Below the pieces are notes generated by a model, which worked only from the letters and a program-made list of their open reading frames with translations, was not told the DNA's origin and did not search any database. Shown piece by piece: positions 7,559 through 17,201 of a stretch of 64,000 bases of DNA. Every line of letters begins with the position of its first letter. Positions within the stretch are counted from its first letter, which is position 1. Both the position numbers and the translations under genes were made by a program. This DNA is from JBKPCD01 sp046727175 (GTDB lineage Bacteria; Acidobacteriota; Vicinamibacteria; Vicinamibacterales; 2-12-FULL-66-21). The stretch lies in contig JBKPCD010000175.1 in NCBI GenBank assembly GCA_046727175.1, positions 1 to 64,000 of the forward strand, read 5' to 3'.

Positions 7559-9981
7559 CAGGCGACCGACACCGCCAGTCCAAGCAAGGCCGCAGCGGTC
7601 ACGAAGCTGATGATGTCGAGCGGCACGATGCCGAAGAGGAGTGTTCTCATCGAGCGTGCCGCGATCAGCGCGAGCGGAATGCCTGCGGCAATGCCGAACG
7701 CGGCGGTATCACCGATGCCGCGGAACACGACGAGGATGATGTCGCGCCGCGTGGCACCGAGCGCCATCCGGACACCGAACTCCTTGGTCCGGATGCTGAC
7801 GGCGTACGCGACGAGGGCGTGCACGCCGCTCGCGGCAAGGAGCAGCGCAAGCGCCGCGAATGCGCTCAGAAGCGCGGACGTGAACGTCCAGGGTTTTCGC
7901 GCGTCCTCGACCAGGCCTTCCAACGTCGTGATCTCAATCGGCTGATTGGCATCGAGCTGGCGAATGGCGGTACGAACAGCACCGGCGATGCTTTCCGGGC
8001 GTGCGGTCGTTCTGACCGCCCACGTTTTCACCGACCAGGCGGGCGTGAACAAGTCGAGACGCGGTTCCGCGAGCTCACGATGGCGCAGGGTTGCAACGAC
8101 ACCCACAATCGTAGTGAAAGGATCGTTGTCCGATCCCCGAAATACTCGAAGCTTCCGGCCGACCACATCGGTGCGGCCCCACAACCGCAGTGCGGTTATT
8201 TCCGTGACGATCGCAACCGGCGGCGCGACATCGATATCCGCCTCGGTAAACAGACGGCCGGCAAGAAGGCGCATGCCGATCGCGGAAAAGTATCCAGGCG
8301 TGACCCGCAGGTAGCTGAGGCCCGGATTTTGCTGGATGTCGGATCGTTGCTGCCCTTCCACCTGAAATCTCGCGTCGTCGCCTATCGGTCCGAACGCGAG
8401 CGGTTTCAGCGATACGCCGCCGACTGCCTCCACTCCAGGGAGCGTTGCCAGGGTGGCGGCGATTTGGCGCGCGTACGCGGGCGTCTTGTCCACCGGCTGC
8501 GTTTCCGACCCGATCGGCACGTCGACGAGCAGCACTCGGGCCGCCGTGTAGCCGACGTCGAGCGCACGCAGGTTGAAGAAGCTTCGCGCCGCCAGGCTTG
8601 CTGCAGTCAGCACAGTTAACGTCAACGCGATCTCGGCAGCGATCAGAAATCGTCGCGTCGGTGTCGGCCCGGTGCTTTCTGCTCCGACGCGAAGCGAACC
8701 AGATCCTCCCGTTCTGTGCATGATCGGCCACATGCCTGCTACGACGGCGACGGCGATCGATACCGCGATCAAGAACGACATCGCGCGGCCATCCAGCGCG
8801 ACGTCGCTCACGTGGTCCAACACCGAAGGCGCGAGTGCCACGAACCCGCGGAGCCAGAACAACGCGGTGAGTATCGCGCCGACGACGGCCGCCGCGCACA
8901 ACAGCAGCGACTCCGCCAGCAAAAGCGTCAGCAGATGGCCGGGCGATGCTCCAAGCGCCACGCGAATGCTCATCTCGCGCTCGCGCCCGGACGCGCGGAC
9001 CAGGGCCATCCCCGCGACATTCGTGCAAGCCAAAAACAGCACGAGCGCGACCGCGGCGAACAGAAGCAAAAGCGCCGGTCGCGTGGGACCCAGAATGTGA
9101 TCGACCAGCGGCGTCAGCGTCGCACGCTGCTCGCGCTGCCCGCCGAAGAAGCTCGGCGCGAGCGTTTTGATCCACTCGGTCGTCTCCACCTGCGCAGCCT
9201 CGATCGTGACGCCTGGAGCCAGACGCGCGAGGACATACAGGAACCCGATGTTTCGAAGATTGTCTCGCGCGTCCTGCGACAGGGTTTCCTCGAGGTGAGG
9301 CCCCAGCGCCATCCACAGCTGGGCGCCGCGTGGATAGTCGAAGGCCGGAGGCATGACACCAGCGATCGTGAACACTCGTCCGTCAAGGGACACGGGCCGT
9401 CCGATCGCCGCACGATCGCTGCCGAACCGTTCGCGCCACAGGCGATGGCTGAGTACCGCGACGCGCGGTGCCCCCGGTCGTTCGTCACTTCGGAACAGCC
9501 GCCGTCCGATCAACGGCGGAGTGCCGACGACCTCGAAGAATGACGACGAGACGGCTGAGAAGGGCAGATTAACAGGCTCCCCGTAGCCGGTCATCACCGT
9601 ATTCCAGTTCACGCTTCCGTACGCCGCAACGTGCGCGAACGCGCGCGTTTGGGTTTGCAGATCGAGGAAGTCGGGATACGACACTTCGATGAGCGGATTG
9701 TTTGGGGCGCTCCACCACAGCGTCACGAGACGCTGCTGGTCTCTGAAGGGCAGAGGACGAATGAGCGTTGCGTCGACGAGGTGAAACACCGCAGTCGCGG
9801 CCCCCGTCGCCAGGGCGAGGATTGCGGTTACAGCAAGCGCATACAAAGGCCGGCGTCTCAGCGACCGGATCGAATAGCGCGCTTCCCGTACGAGAGCACT
9901 CGCGTGCAGCACAGCGCCCATTGCAAGATCCTGCAACGAGTTACGGGATCCAACCGACGCGGTACCGGCCGCCTTGAGCAT
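7498..9981 (-). CDS. ADOP-family ABC transporter permease (MacB/FtsX-like)
   Basis: An 827-residue inner-membrane protein with the duplicated permease layout of the acidobacterial duplicated orphan permease family. It has a first membrane span at about residues 45-70 after an RRRPLYALAV segment, a large MacB-like periplasmic domain, an FtsX helix group in the middle, a second periplasmic domain, and a final FtsX group that ends with the family's typical DPLAAIRSE tail. No ATP-binding subunit gene is adjacent, as usual for this orphan family. Probable role: MacB-like export or lipoprotein-related transport; the substrate is unknown. It is divergent from the DGQHR gene, leaving about 140 bases for two promoters. 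Confidence 0.9.
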   Translation of the reverse strand: MLKAAGTASVGSRNSLQDLAMGAVLHASALVREARYSIRSLRRRPLYALAVTAILALATGAATAVFHLVDATLIRPLPFRDQQRLVTLWWSAPNNPLIEVSYPDFLDLQTQTRAFAHVAAYGSVNWNTVMTGYGEPVNLPFSAVSSSFFEVVGTPPLIGRRLFRSDERPGAPRVAVLSHRLWRERFGSDRAAIGRPVSLDGRVFTIAGVMPPAFDYPRGAQLWMALGPHLEETLSQDARDNLRNIGFLYVLARLAPGVTIEAAQVETTEWIKTLAPSFFGGQREQRATLTPLVDHILGPTRPALLLLFAAVALVLFLACTNVAGMALVRASGREREMSIRVALGASPGHLLTLLLAESLLLCAAAVVGAILTALFWLRGFVALAPSVLDHVSDVALDGRAMSFLIAVSIAVAVVAGMWPIMHRTGGSGSLRVGAESTGPTPTRRFLIAAEIALTLTVLTAASLAARSFFNLRALDVGYTAARVLLVDVPIGSETQPVDKTPAYARQIAATLATLPGVEAVGGVSLKPLAFGPIGDDARFQVEGQQRSDIQQNPGLSYLRVTPGYFSAIGMRLLAGRLFTEADIDVAPPVAIVTEITALRLWGRTDVVGRKLRVFRGSDNDPFTTIVGVVATLRHRELAEPRLDLFTPAWSVKTWAVRTTARPESIAGAVRTAIRQLDANQPIEITTLEGLVEDARKPWTFTSALLSAFAALALLLAASGVHALVAYAVSIRTKEFGVRMALGATRRDIILVVFRGIGDTAAFGIAAGIPLALIAARSMRTLLFGIVPLDIISFVTAAALLGLAVSVACYLPARRAAGVDPLAAIRSE

Positions 9982-10120
9982 CTGCGCTCAAGCCAATGTA
10001 AAATCGGCGGACCAAAAGCGTCGGCTCGGCAACGCAAGCACTCGGGACGACGCGCCGCGATGGATTCCGGGGGTTATCACCAGCGAAACCGCAAGACGAA
10101 CGGACAGGATACATCTGCAC

Positions 10121-11260
10121 ATGATCAGCGTTGCCGCGATTCGGATGCAGCAGTTCGGGGTCCAGTTCTACCAGGCATCTTTGACGGCGAGCGACATCGA
10201 CAAGCTCGTCCGGTTCGAAGTGCTCAGTTACGGAGAGCAGTCGCAACCGGTTCGCGGTGGCCGGAAGAAAGCGCCCGCTGTTCCAAGCAAGGTGAACTGG
10301 GACCTTCTCGAACGCCGCATCGCCTCGAGCGAAAAGGCCTATCAGCGGCAGATCATTCGCCGAAAAATCGACGAGCTCGTCCAGTACTACGAGCAGTGCC
10401 GTCAGGCGCGCGACCTGCCGTCGATTGCAGGCGCGGTGATCATCTCGTGCGACGAGCCGCTGCGCTTTGAGCCCGCCAGCGACGGCTCATCCGTAGGCAC
10501 GCTGAGGGTACCCGAGCGTGAAGGCATCCTGCGGGCCATTGACGGGCAACACCGGTTGCTGGCGCTCCACGCTGACATCGATCGATTCGGAGACGAGCAG
10601 TTCACGGTCCCTGCGGTCATTTTCGACCGTCTACCCGAGGACCACGTCGTTCAGATGTTCGTGACGATCAACGCGAAGCACACGCGACTGAACGCCTCCC
10701 ATCTTGTCTCGCTCTCCGGTCGACAGCTCTACCGCGACGAAGCCCTCGCTGCCGCACACGACATCGTCCGCGCGCTGAACGACCGCGAAGACTCGCCGCT
10801 GTATGGCGAGATCAAGCTGCTGGGAGTCGGCAGCGGCCGCGTTGCGCAGGCGCCGCTCGCGCAGGAGCTGAAAAAGCTGTTTGTCGCCGAGGCGTTCGGA
10901 CCCGGCCGGAAGGGAGAACAGTTCCTGGAGGAGTCGAGGAAGTTCTATGTCAACTACCTGAAGCAGGTCGCCCAGGTCTTCAACGCCGCGTGGAACGGTC
11001 GCAAATACAGCATCAAGAGCGCCACCGCGCTGCGGGCGTTCATCAAGGTCGCTCCGGATGTCGTGCGGCGTCTCGATCAGGAGCATGCGGACCGCACGGA
11101 CTTTCGTGCGATTGGCCGCGTCATCGCGCCGTGGGGTCGGAGGATCGGCGATTTGCGGTTCGAGACGGAGGGGGCGTGGAAGCGATCGGGGACGACGGTC
11201 GACCTGCTGGCAAAGGAACTGCGGTTGGCGCTGCAGTATCCTGAGGGTGCTGCTGTGTGA
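10121..11260 (+). CDS. DGQHR domain protein (DndB-like), stand-alone
   Basis: A 379-residue soluble protein. The hallmark AIDGQHRLLAL sequence sits near residue 140, preceded by a GVxIxx strand and followed by a VIFDRLPEDHVVQMFVTINAKH run, as in the DGQHR/ParB-related family that includes DndB, the regulator of DNA phosphorothioation. The ATG at 10121 is preferred over upstream codons because the extension is of poor composition and includes the divergent promoter space. No dndACDE, restriction or other defence genes are nearby, so this is an orphan. It might regulate or sense DNA modification, or act in another system; function is not known. Confidence 0.82.
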   Translation: MISVAAIRMQQFGVQFYQASLTASDIDKLVRFEVLSYGEQSQPVRGGRKKAPAVPSKVNWDLLERRIASSEKAYQRQIIRRKIDELVQYYEQCRQARDLPSIAGAVIISCDEPLRFEPASDGSSVGTLRVPEREGILRAIDGQHRLLALHADIDRFGDEQFTVPAVIFDRLPEDHVVQMFVTINAKHTRLNASHLVSLSGRQLYRDEALAAAHDIVRALNDREDSPLYGEIKLLGVGSGRVAQAPLAQELKKLFVAEAFGPGRKGEQFLEESRKFYVNYLKQVAQVFNAAWNGRKYSIKSATALRAFIKVAPDVVRRLDQEHADRTDFRAIGRVIAPWGRRIGDLRFETEGAWKRSGTTVDLLAKELRLALQYPEGAAV

Positions 11261-11672
11261 ATCCGCGTCGTGAGAGATTTCGATCCGCGGACGTCCGTAA
11301 AACCCGCGTCTCGTTGTTCTCGATCCGCATAAGAAAAGGGCATCGCCACCATGACGATGCCCTCGGATTTTGCGGGCGACCCGGCTCCCCAGCAACTCAC
11401 GGCTCCCTGCCGTAAATATTCAGGCCGCTCGCGCCCTCCCATTGAGCAAGCGTCGTACCGTGACGTTTTCAAGCACTTACGCGGATCACTCGCGAATCGC
11501 GCGTACGAAATCGTCACGTCGATTACGATTTTGATCTGGTCGGCGTTACTGTTTCTGCGAACCGTTGCGCGACGCGTCTCCGGGGTGAGAGCCCACATGA
11601 ATGGGGTAAACACCCCGGACGTTGGTTTCGTACGGGGGCGGTTCGCGAAATGGGGGTCGGACCCTAATCGCG
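11261..11672. other. 412-bp gap between DGQHR gene and TonB-dependent receptor
   Basis: No convincing coding frame. It contains the hairpin at 11337-11363 (listed separately), a small GGGGT-AAAC-ACCCC stem near 11603-11616, and a GGGGTC/GACCC palindrome shortly before the receptor start. On the minus strand the segment from about 11500 down to 11330 could be a small RNA ending in the hairpin, but no RNA family is recognised. Confidence 0.5.
11337..11363 (-). terminator. Rho-independent-like hairpin, T-run on the minus strand
   Basis: Stem AGGGCATCG / CGATGCCCT, nine perfect pairs, with a nine-base loop. Read on the minus strand the stem is followed by TTTTCTTAT, a fair T-tract. On the plus strand the following bases are CGGATTTTG, a weaker match. 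It could end the DGQHR transcript or an unseen minus-strand RNA. Confidence 0.5.
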
Positions 11673-13955
11673 ATGAGAGCCCGCTGCATGCGCGTCCTGT
11701 CCACGGTGGGGCTCACCACGACGCTGTTTGTCCTCGCCCCCCTGCGACTGAGCGGCCAGGGCGATGCGGATCTGGGCCGGCTCACGGGCTCGGTGGTCGA
11801 CGCGTCGACGGGCGTTGGCCTCGCCGACATTCCTGTCGTCGACGAATCGAGCGGGGGATCAGCGACCACCGATCGTGCGGGTCGATTCTCGCTCGCGCTC
11901 CCCGCAGGTCCCCGACGCCTCCACGTCTCGGTGATTGGCTACGTGCTGGTGCGACGTGACGTGAGGGTCGAGCCGGGGGCGACAACCGATGTGACAATCC
12001 CCCTCACGCGCGGCACCGGCACGTACACCGAGACGGTTACGGTTGTCGCGGATGGCTTTCACTCAGTGGACGCTGCGACTCCCGCGCAGCAGGTTCTGGA
12101 CAGCGCGGATATTCAGAACCTGCGAGGTGTGCTCGCCGACGATCCCCTGCGCGCCGTTCAGGCACTCGGCGGCGTCGCCGCGAGCGACGATCTTCGCAGC
12201 GAGTTCAGCGTCCGCGGAAGCAATTTCGCACATCTCAACTTCACGGTGGACGGCTTCGCAACACCGTTTCTCCTCCACACGATTCGGGCGGTCGAGGACG
12301 GGACCAGTTCGGGCTCGATTGCGATGATCAACAGTGACGTGCTGGAAGGCGTCACCTTGCTCAACGGCGGATACGCGCAGCGAAACGGCAACCGCACCGG
12401 CGCGTCGCTGGACTTCAGGCTGCGCGACGGCTCGCGAGATCGGCGCCAGGTCAGGGCGGCCGTCAGCGGCACGGCGGCGTCGTTCGTTGCGGAGGGACCA
12501 CTCGGTCGTTCGCGGCGCGGTTCGTGGCTCGTCTCGGGCCGGCAAAGTTATCTCGACCTGCTCATCGATCGCATCACCGACGATCCGCTGCAGTTCGGAT
12601 TCTCCGACGTGCAGGCCAGGCTCGTTTACGACATCTCTCCGCGGCAGCGCTTCGATTTCACGGTGATCGCAGGGCACTCGCGGTTGCGCGAGCCCGAGGC
12701 GGAGACAGACGAGGACGACTTGTTCGTTGCGAGGAACGCGACTGGGATTGGTATCGCGGGATGGCGACTCGCGATGCCACGAGGCACCCTCTCGGCGCGC
12801 GTGCTTTCTGCCACGAATGATTTCCGAAACGACGGGTTGAACGACATCACCTTCGACAAAGGTTCTGACGAGCAGCTGGCCGGCCGGATCGATTTCGCTT
12901 ATCAACTCGTAAGTCGCCTCCGGTTCGAGGGCGGGGTAATTGCGGATCAGGCTCACGAGTCGCGGTGGCGGCAGCGGCCGATCTCGTCAGCCGCCTTCAG
13001 AGTCGTCAACGACTACGCAGGGACCGCGGTCCGATCGGGCGCCTACGGTCTCGCCACTCTGACGATCACTCCGACATTCGCGATCGTGCCAGGTGTGCGG
13101 GTCGATCGCTGGTCGCTGACGGAGGCGACGACCGCGTCGCCGTGGATCCAATCGGCCTGGAATCTGCCCGGTGAGCTGACGATTCGAGCTGGCGCCGGCG
13201 TCTATCAGCAGTTCCCGGACTTCGAGCAGGTTCTCGGCTCCTGGGGATCGCCTGATGCCGCGCCGGAACGTGCCACGCAGATCGATGTCGGCGTCGAGCG
13301 GATGCTTCGAAGGTCGGTTCGCCTGCAGCTCACGGTCTTCGATCGTGAAGATCGCGATTTTGCGCGACGAGCCGACGCCGAGACGCACCTGAGCGGAACG
13401 CGCCTCGTGCGGGGAACCAGCGCAGCCCGCTACGCGAACCGTCTGGATGGATTCGCGCGTGGAGTGGAGGTGCTGATACAGCGCCGCAACGCGACCGGTT
13501 TGACTGGCTGGTTGTCGTACTCGTACGGGCGGAATCGGTATCACGATACGTTGACAGGCGAGACGTTCTGGGGTGATTTCGACGAGCGCCATGCGTTCAA
13601 CCTGTACGCGCAGTACCGATTGAGCTCGCGCAGCAGTGTCTCTGGAACGCTTCGTGCCGGCAGCAATTTCCCTGCGCCCGGGTATTTCTCCGAGACCGGG
13701 GGGCGCTATTTTGTCGGCAATCGACGGAACGAGGTGCGCCTCCCGAATTATGCGCGGTTGGATCTGCGCGCGAACCGCACGTTCGCATGGTCGCAGCGGC
13801 GGCTGACGCTGTTCGCCGAAGTCATGAACGTGTTCAATCGCGCGAACGTGCGGTACAGTCCTCCGTCGATCGACGGTCGAACGCGCGAAGTGAGCCGATT
13901 GTTCGAGCCGCTCATACCAATCGTCCCGTCGGCAGGAATCCTCGTTGAGTTCTGA
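11673..13955 (+). CDS. TonB-dependent receptor with carboxypeptidase-regulatory-like N-domain
   Basis: A 760-residue outer-membrane protein. The ATG at 11673 gives a signal peptide (about residues 1-30, ending RLSGQG). Next come a carboxypeptidase-regulatory-like beta domain (about 34-115), a plug domain with EFSVRGSNFAHLNFTVDG, and a 22-strand barrel with alternating aromatic residues, ending in the terminal phenylalanine of GILVEF. Such receptors use TonB energy to import siderophore complexes, cobalamin, sugars or peptides; the ligand here is unknown. A 412-base gap precedes it; an M20 peptidase gene follows after about 80 bases and might process an imported peptide. Confidence 0.9.
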   Translation: MRARCMRVLSTVGLTTTLFVLAPLRLSGQGDADLGRLTGSVVDASTGVGLADIPVVDESSGGSATTDRAGRFSLALPAGPRRLHVSVIGYVLVRRDVRVEPGATTDVTIPLTRGTGTYTETVTVVADGFHSVDAATPAQQVLDSADIQNLRGVLADDPLRAVQALGGVAASDDLRSEFSVRGSNFAHLNFTVDGFATPFLLHTIRAVEDGTSSGSIAMINSDVLEGVTLLNGGYAQRNGNRTGASLDFRLRDGSRDRRQVRAAVSGTAASFVAEGPLGRSRRGSWLVSGRQSYLDLLIDRITDDPLQFGFSDVQARLVYDISPRQRFDFTVIAGHSRLREPEAETDEDDLFVARNATGIGIAGWRLAMPRGTLSARVLSATNDFRNDGLNDITFDKGSDEQLAGRIDFAYQLVSRLRFEGGVIADQAHESRWRQRPISSAAFRVVNDYAGTAVRSGAYGLATLTITPTFAIVPGVRVDRWSLTEATTASPWIQSAWNLPGELTIRAGAGVYQQFPDFEQVLGSWGSPDAAPERATQIDVGVERMLRRSVRLQLTVFDREDRDFARRADAETHLSGTRLVRGTSAARYANRLDGFARGVEVLIQRRNATGLTGWLSYSYGRNRYHDTLTGETFWGDFDERHAFNLYAQYRLSSRSSVSGTLRAGSNFPAPGYFSETGGRYFVGNRRNEVRLPNYARLDLRANRTFAWSQRRLTLFAEVMNVFNRANVRYSPPSIDGRTREVSRLFEPLIPIVPSAGILVEF

Positions 13956-13959
13956 TACG

Positions 13960-13994
13960 CGGATTCTCGCGGATTGCGCGGATTGCGCGGATTG
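13960..13994. repeat. Tandem GCGGATTG repeat
   Basis: Four copies of a 9-10-base unit (gcggattct-c, gcggattgc twice, gcggattg) lie right after the receptor stop codon. It is a single-armed version of the GGATTGC word used at 45595-45684 and 63730-63935. Confidence 0.65.
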
Positions 13995-14033
13995 AAGTCA
14001 CCGGATTACCCGACTTATACAGGTCATCCCAGA

Positions 14034-15551
14034 ATGCGTTATTTGATGTCGTTCGTCGGCCTCGCCATTCTTCTGACCACTTCCGGCAATGCACAGGATC
14101 TGCGCGCGCGGGTTCGCAGCTTCGTCAGCGCGAACCAGCCGCAGATCGTCGGCGAGCTGCTGGAGCTTCTCGCGATCCCGAACGTCGCGTCGGATCGGCA
14201 GAACATCAGGCGCAACGCGGAACATCTTCAGAAGATGCTCGCCAAGCGGGGCTTCACGTCGGAACTGCTCGAGACGGACGGGAATCCGCTCGTCTACGCC
14301 GACATGCGCGTGCCAGCGGCGACCCGCACGTTGCTGTTGTACGCGCACTACGACGGCCAGCCCGTCGATCCTCGTGCCTGGAAGCAGGATGATCCCTTCA
14401 AGCCTGTCCTTCGTACCGATCGAATGGACGCGGGAGGTGACGTCATCGCGACTCCAGCTCGTCTTCAGAAGTTCGAGGACAACTGGCGAATCTACGGACG
14501 ATCCGCCTCCGACGATAAATCGCCAATCGTTGCCCTGTGCGCAGCGCTCGATGCGCTCAAGGCGGCGGACCTCTCCCCGGCGTCGAACCTGAGGGTGATC
14601 CTCGACGGCGAAGAAGAGGCGAGCTCACCGAGCCTTGTTCCAGCTATCACGCGCTATCGGGACAAGCTGCGCGCAGACGCGATGATCATTTTCGACGGCC
14701 CGATTCACTCGAGCGGACGCCCGACGATCGTGTATGGCGCTCGCGGCATCATGACGGTCGATCTGACGGTCTTCGGGCCGAAGGCGGGCGTGCACAGCGG
14801 CAACTACGGAAACTGGATTCCGAATCCGGCGCAGCGCCTGTCCGCGCTCCTTGCCAGCATGAAAGACGAGGACGGGCGCGTGCTCGTGGGCGGGTTCTAC
14901 GATGGCCTCGTTCCGTTGACGGCCGAGGAGCGCGCGCTCCTCGACGCGGTGCCGGATGATTCGGCGCGAATGCTGCAGGCGTTCGGGGTGGCCCGGCCGG
15001 AAAGGTCGTTCCTGAAGCTGCAGGATGCGTTTCAGTCGCCGACGCTGAACATCCGGGGGCTCGCGAGCGCCCACGTTGGCAGCGGCGCGCGGACGATCAT
15101 TCCGGACCGCGCAACGGCCGCGATCGATGTCCGGCTCGTGAGGGAAACACCCGCGGCGGATTTGCTCGAGAAGATCCGCGCGCACGTTCGCGGTCAGGGG
15201 TACTTCCTCGTGGACGCCGAGCCCGACGACGCCGTGCGCGCGGAATATTCCAAGATTGCTCGGATCAGCGTTTCGGAGTCCGTGACGAATGCCTTCAGGA
15301 CCTCGCCGTCGGATCCGCAGGCGCGTCGGATCGCGGAGGCCATCGGCCGCGCGTTCGGCACGGCGCCCGTGCAGATCCGTACGGCTGGCGGCACTGTCCC
15401 GATCGCTCCGTTCATCGAGGCGCTCGGCTTTCCAGCCGTCCTCGTGCCGATCGTGAATTTCGACAACAACCAGCACGAGGAGAACGAGAACCTGCGGCTC
15501 GGGCATTTGTTCCAGGGGATCGAGATCGTTGGAGCAGTTTTGGCGAATTGA
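14034..15551 (+). CDS. M20 family metallopeptidase, exported
   Basis: A 505-residue zinc peptidase of the M20/M25/M40 group. The ATG at 14034 gives a signal peptide MRYLMSFVGLAILLTTSGNA, then Q. Metal and catalytic residues are visible: H105 and D107 in YAHYDGQPVD, D160 in GRSASDDKSP, E193/E194 in the DGEEEASSPS run, and a late His in NNQHEENENL. A dimerisation domain interrupts the catalytic one at about residues 235-365, with HSGNYGNW as in dipeptidases. It probably trims dipeptides or N-acyl amino acids in the periplasm. The longer frame starting at 13974 runs into the GCGGATTG repeat and is not used. Confidence 0.9.
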   Translation: MRYLMSFVGLAILLTTSGNAQDLRARVRSFVSANQPQIVGELLELLAIPNVASDRQNIRRNAEHLQKMLAKRGFTSELLETDGNPLVYADMRVPAATRTLLLYAHYDGQPVDPRAWKQDDPFKPVLRTDRMDAGGDVIATPARLQKFEDNWRIYGRSASDDKSPIVALCAALDALKAADLSPASNLRVILDGEEEASSPSLVPAITRYRDKLRADAMIIFDGPIHSSGRPTIVYGARGIMTVDLTVFGPKAGVHSGNYGNWIPNPAQRLSALLASMKDEDGRVLVGGFYDGLVPLTAEERALLDAVPDDSARMLQAFGVARPERSFLKLQDAFQSPTLNIRGLASAHVGSGARTIIPDRATAAIDVRLVRETPAADLLEKIRAHVRGQGYFLVDAEPDDAVRAEYSKIARISVSESVTNAFRTSPSDPQARRIAEAIGRAFGTAPVQIRTAGGTVPIAPFIEALGFPAVLVPIVNFDNNQHEENENLRLGHLFQGIEIVGAVLAN

Positions 15552-15561
15552 GCCATGGAGC

Positions 15562-15622
15562 GGATAACAGACGAAAGGGAGAAGATTGATTACAGAATTC
15601 TCTCTTCCTTTCTCCTGTTATT
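15562..15622. repeat. Word-type hairpin (AACAGGAGAAAGG words)
   Basis: Arms at 15562-15584 (ggataacagacgaaagggag and on) and 15601-15622 (tctcttcctttctcctgtta and on) pair with few mismatches around a 16-base loop. The same word, TTCTCCTGTTATT, is used at 28437-28537 and in part at 55481-55550. Confidence 0.8.
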
Positions 15623-15657
15623 CTCTCCCTCGCGTTCGTCAAATACCGGAGGTCATC

Positions 15658-17184
15658 ATGACGCGGCTTCGTGCATGCGTCTGCGTCGTGCCTGCGTCAC
15701 CAACCGTCAAAGAAGTCCAGTCGGCAGCCAACATCGCGGCCCGCATGGGCTACGAAACGAGCGCGCTGACGCTTCCGCTGGTCGTGCACGATGCCGACCT
15801 GAAGGTGACGAATGCTGGGACCGATCGCGAATCGCCTCTTCTCATTCTCGTCGGCCGATCCAACACGCTGGTGTCGAAGCTGGTCGAGCGCGGCGCGATC
15901 GATTTGAACCGGCTCATCCCGGGACAGGGCGTAATTGCCGCAATTACCGCACCGTCGGGTGACGGCATCGCCGTCGTGATTGCCGGCGCGGACGATCAAG
16001 GGACGCTTGCGGCGGCGAACGAGTTCGCGTCGCGATTGCCGCGCGCGTGGAACATGACGGGCATCACGTTGTCGGGCATCGAGGAACAGCTCGCGAAGTA
16101 CCTGAAGGGCCACGGCGTCGAGGCGCCACGGCCAGTCGCGACGTCGATGGTCGTCGACGCAGATCGGCGCGGGCTCGCGTCCGTTTTGGTGCGTCTGACT
16201 CCTCCGGCCGGTCAGGGAGAGCGGGCGGTTCGCGCCCTCGCCGATCTCGACCAGGCGCACCGTCGCGGACTCCAGCCCGAGACGCTGAACTGAGATCGTG
16301 CAGCGAGAGCTTGGCATCCCGAAGGAGCAGTTCAGCCTCGAGCTGATGGCTGTACCGAAGGAGATCTACACGGTCGAAGCGGTGGATGGGTCCGGCGGCG
16401 TCCTCGAGCGCTTACGTTCTCGCCGAAATTCGCGGAGCGCGAGTACCTCGAGAAGTTTCCCGGTTGGTCACGCGTCGACGTGACCACGGGGTGGCTGCAC
16501 GCGGAAGTGGATGGTCAGGTCGCCACCGATGTGCGGATCAAAACGGATCCCGAGCGCTTCTGGGATCACTATCAGGCAGATGTGCTGCCGAAGATCTACG
16601 ACCACGTGATGAAGATCACCGACAACCGGCCGCTGCCGGACAAGCAGCCGTTTCATCGCGACCTCGACGTCGAGGTCTGGATGAGCGAGCCGGATTTCCG
16701 CATCGGCGTGGACGAGGAGCTCGTCTCCTCGCTCGAATCGCTTCATGAAGATCTCTATTTCGTGACGCTCGACTTCTTCGACGCGCTGGGTCGCACGACG
16801 ACGCGCCGCCGGCTTGCCGCGCCGGGAAAGATCTTTCCGATCATTCATCCGGATCGACCGGATCAGGCGGGTCGGGCGCACATCCTGTTTGCCGGCAATG
16901 CCTCGACCAAGCCGAAGCTCGAGGTGACGTATCGCGAAAAGGGCGTCGAGAAGCCGACGCGCGTCAGCCGCGATCTCGGCAAGATCGAGACTTCGTCACC
17001 ATCCGTGATGCACGCAGTCGTGCGCGCCGACCGCGTCGCCGAACTAGAGTACGAGGCGCAATCGGCTCGTGGACGAAGTGGTCAGCTCAAGCGAACGAGC
17101 GCAGCGAGTGGGCCGCCGGAGCGGGCAGAGGGGGTCCCCGCGAGCGATGACGCAAAGGGTCTGGAGGACGAAGTCCCCCGGTGA
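15658..17184 (+). pseudogene. Frame-disrupted gene of unknown family
   Basis: One gene appears spread over two frames. From the ATG at 15658, with a good GGAGG ribosome site seven bases before it, frame 1 codes for an unrecognised alpha/beta protein up to a TGA at 16291-16293. A second frame opens at 16289 and carries sensible protein (IVQRELGIPKEQFSLEL and on) to about 16408. Coding then returns to frame 1 (LTFSPKFAEREYLEKFPGW) and runs to 17184. The two shifts compensate within about 120 bases. After AELEYEAQ near 17060 the frame passes into GC-rich repeat-like DNA, so the true C-terminus may be lost. I do not recognise the family. Either a decaying gene or two sequencing errors. Confidence 0.6.
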
Positions 17185-17201
17185 AGATTGGAGGAGGCAG
17201 T

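Noticed and set aside
11337..11600. Possible riboswitch on the minus strand.
   Set aside because: No match to c-di-GMP, fluoride, cobalamin or SAM aptamer cores by eye, and no gene follows in that direction.
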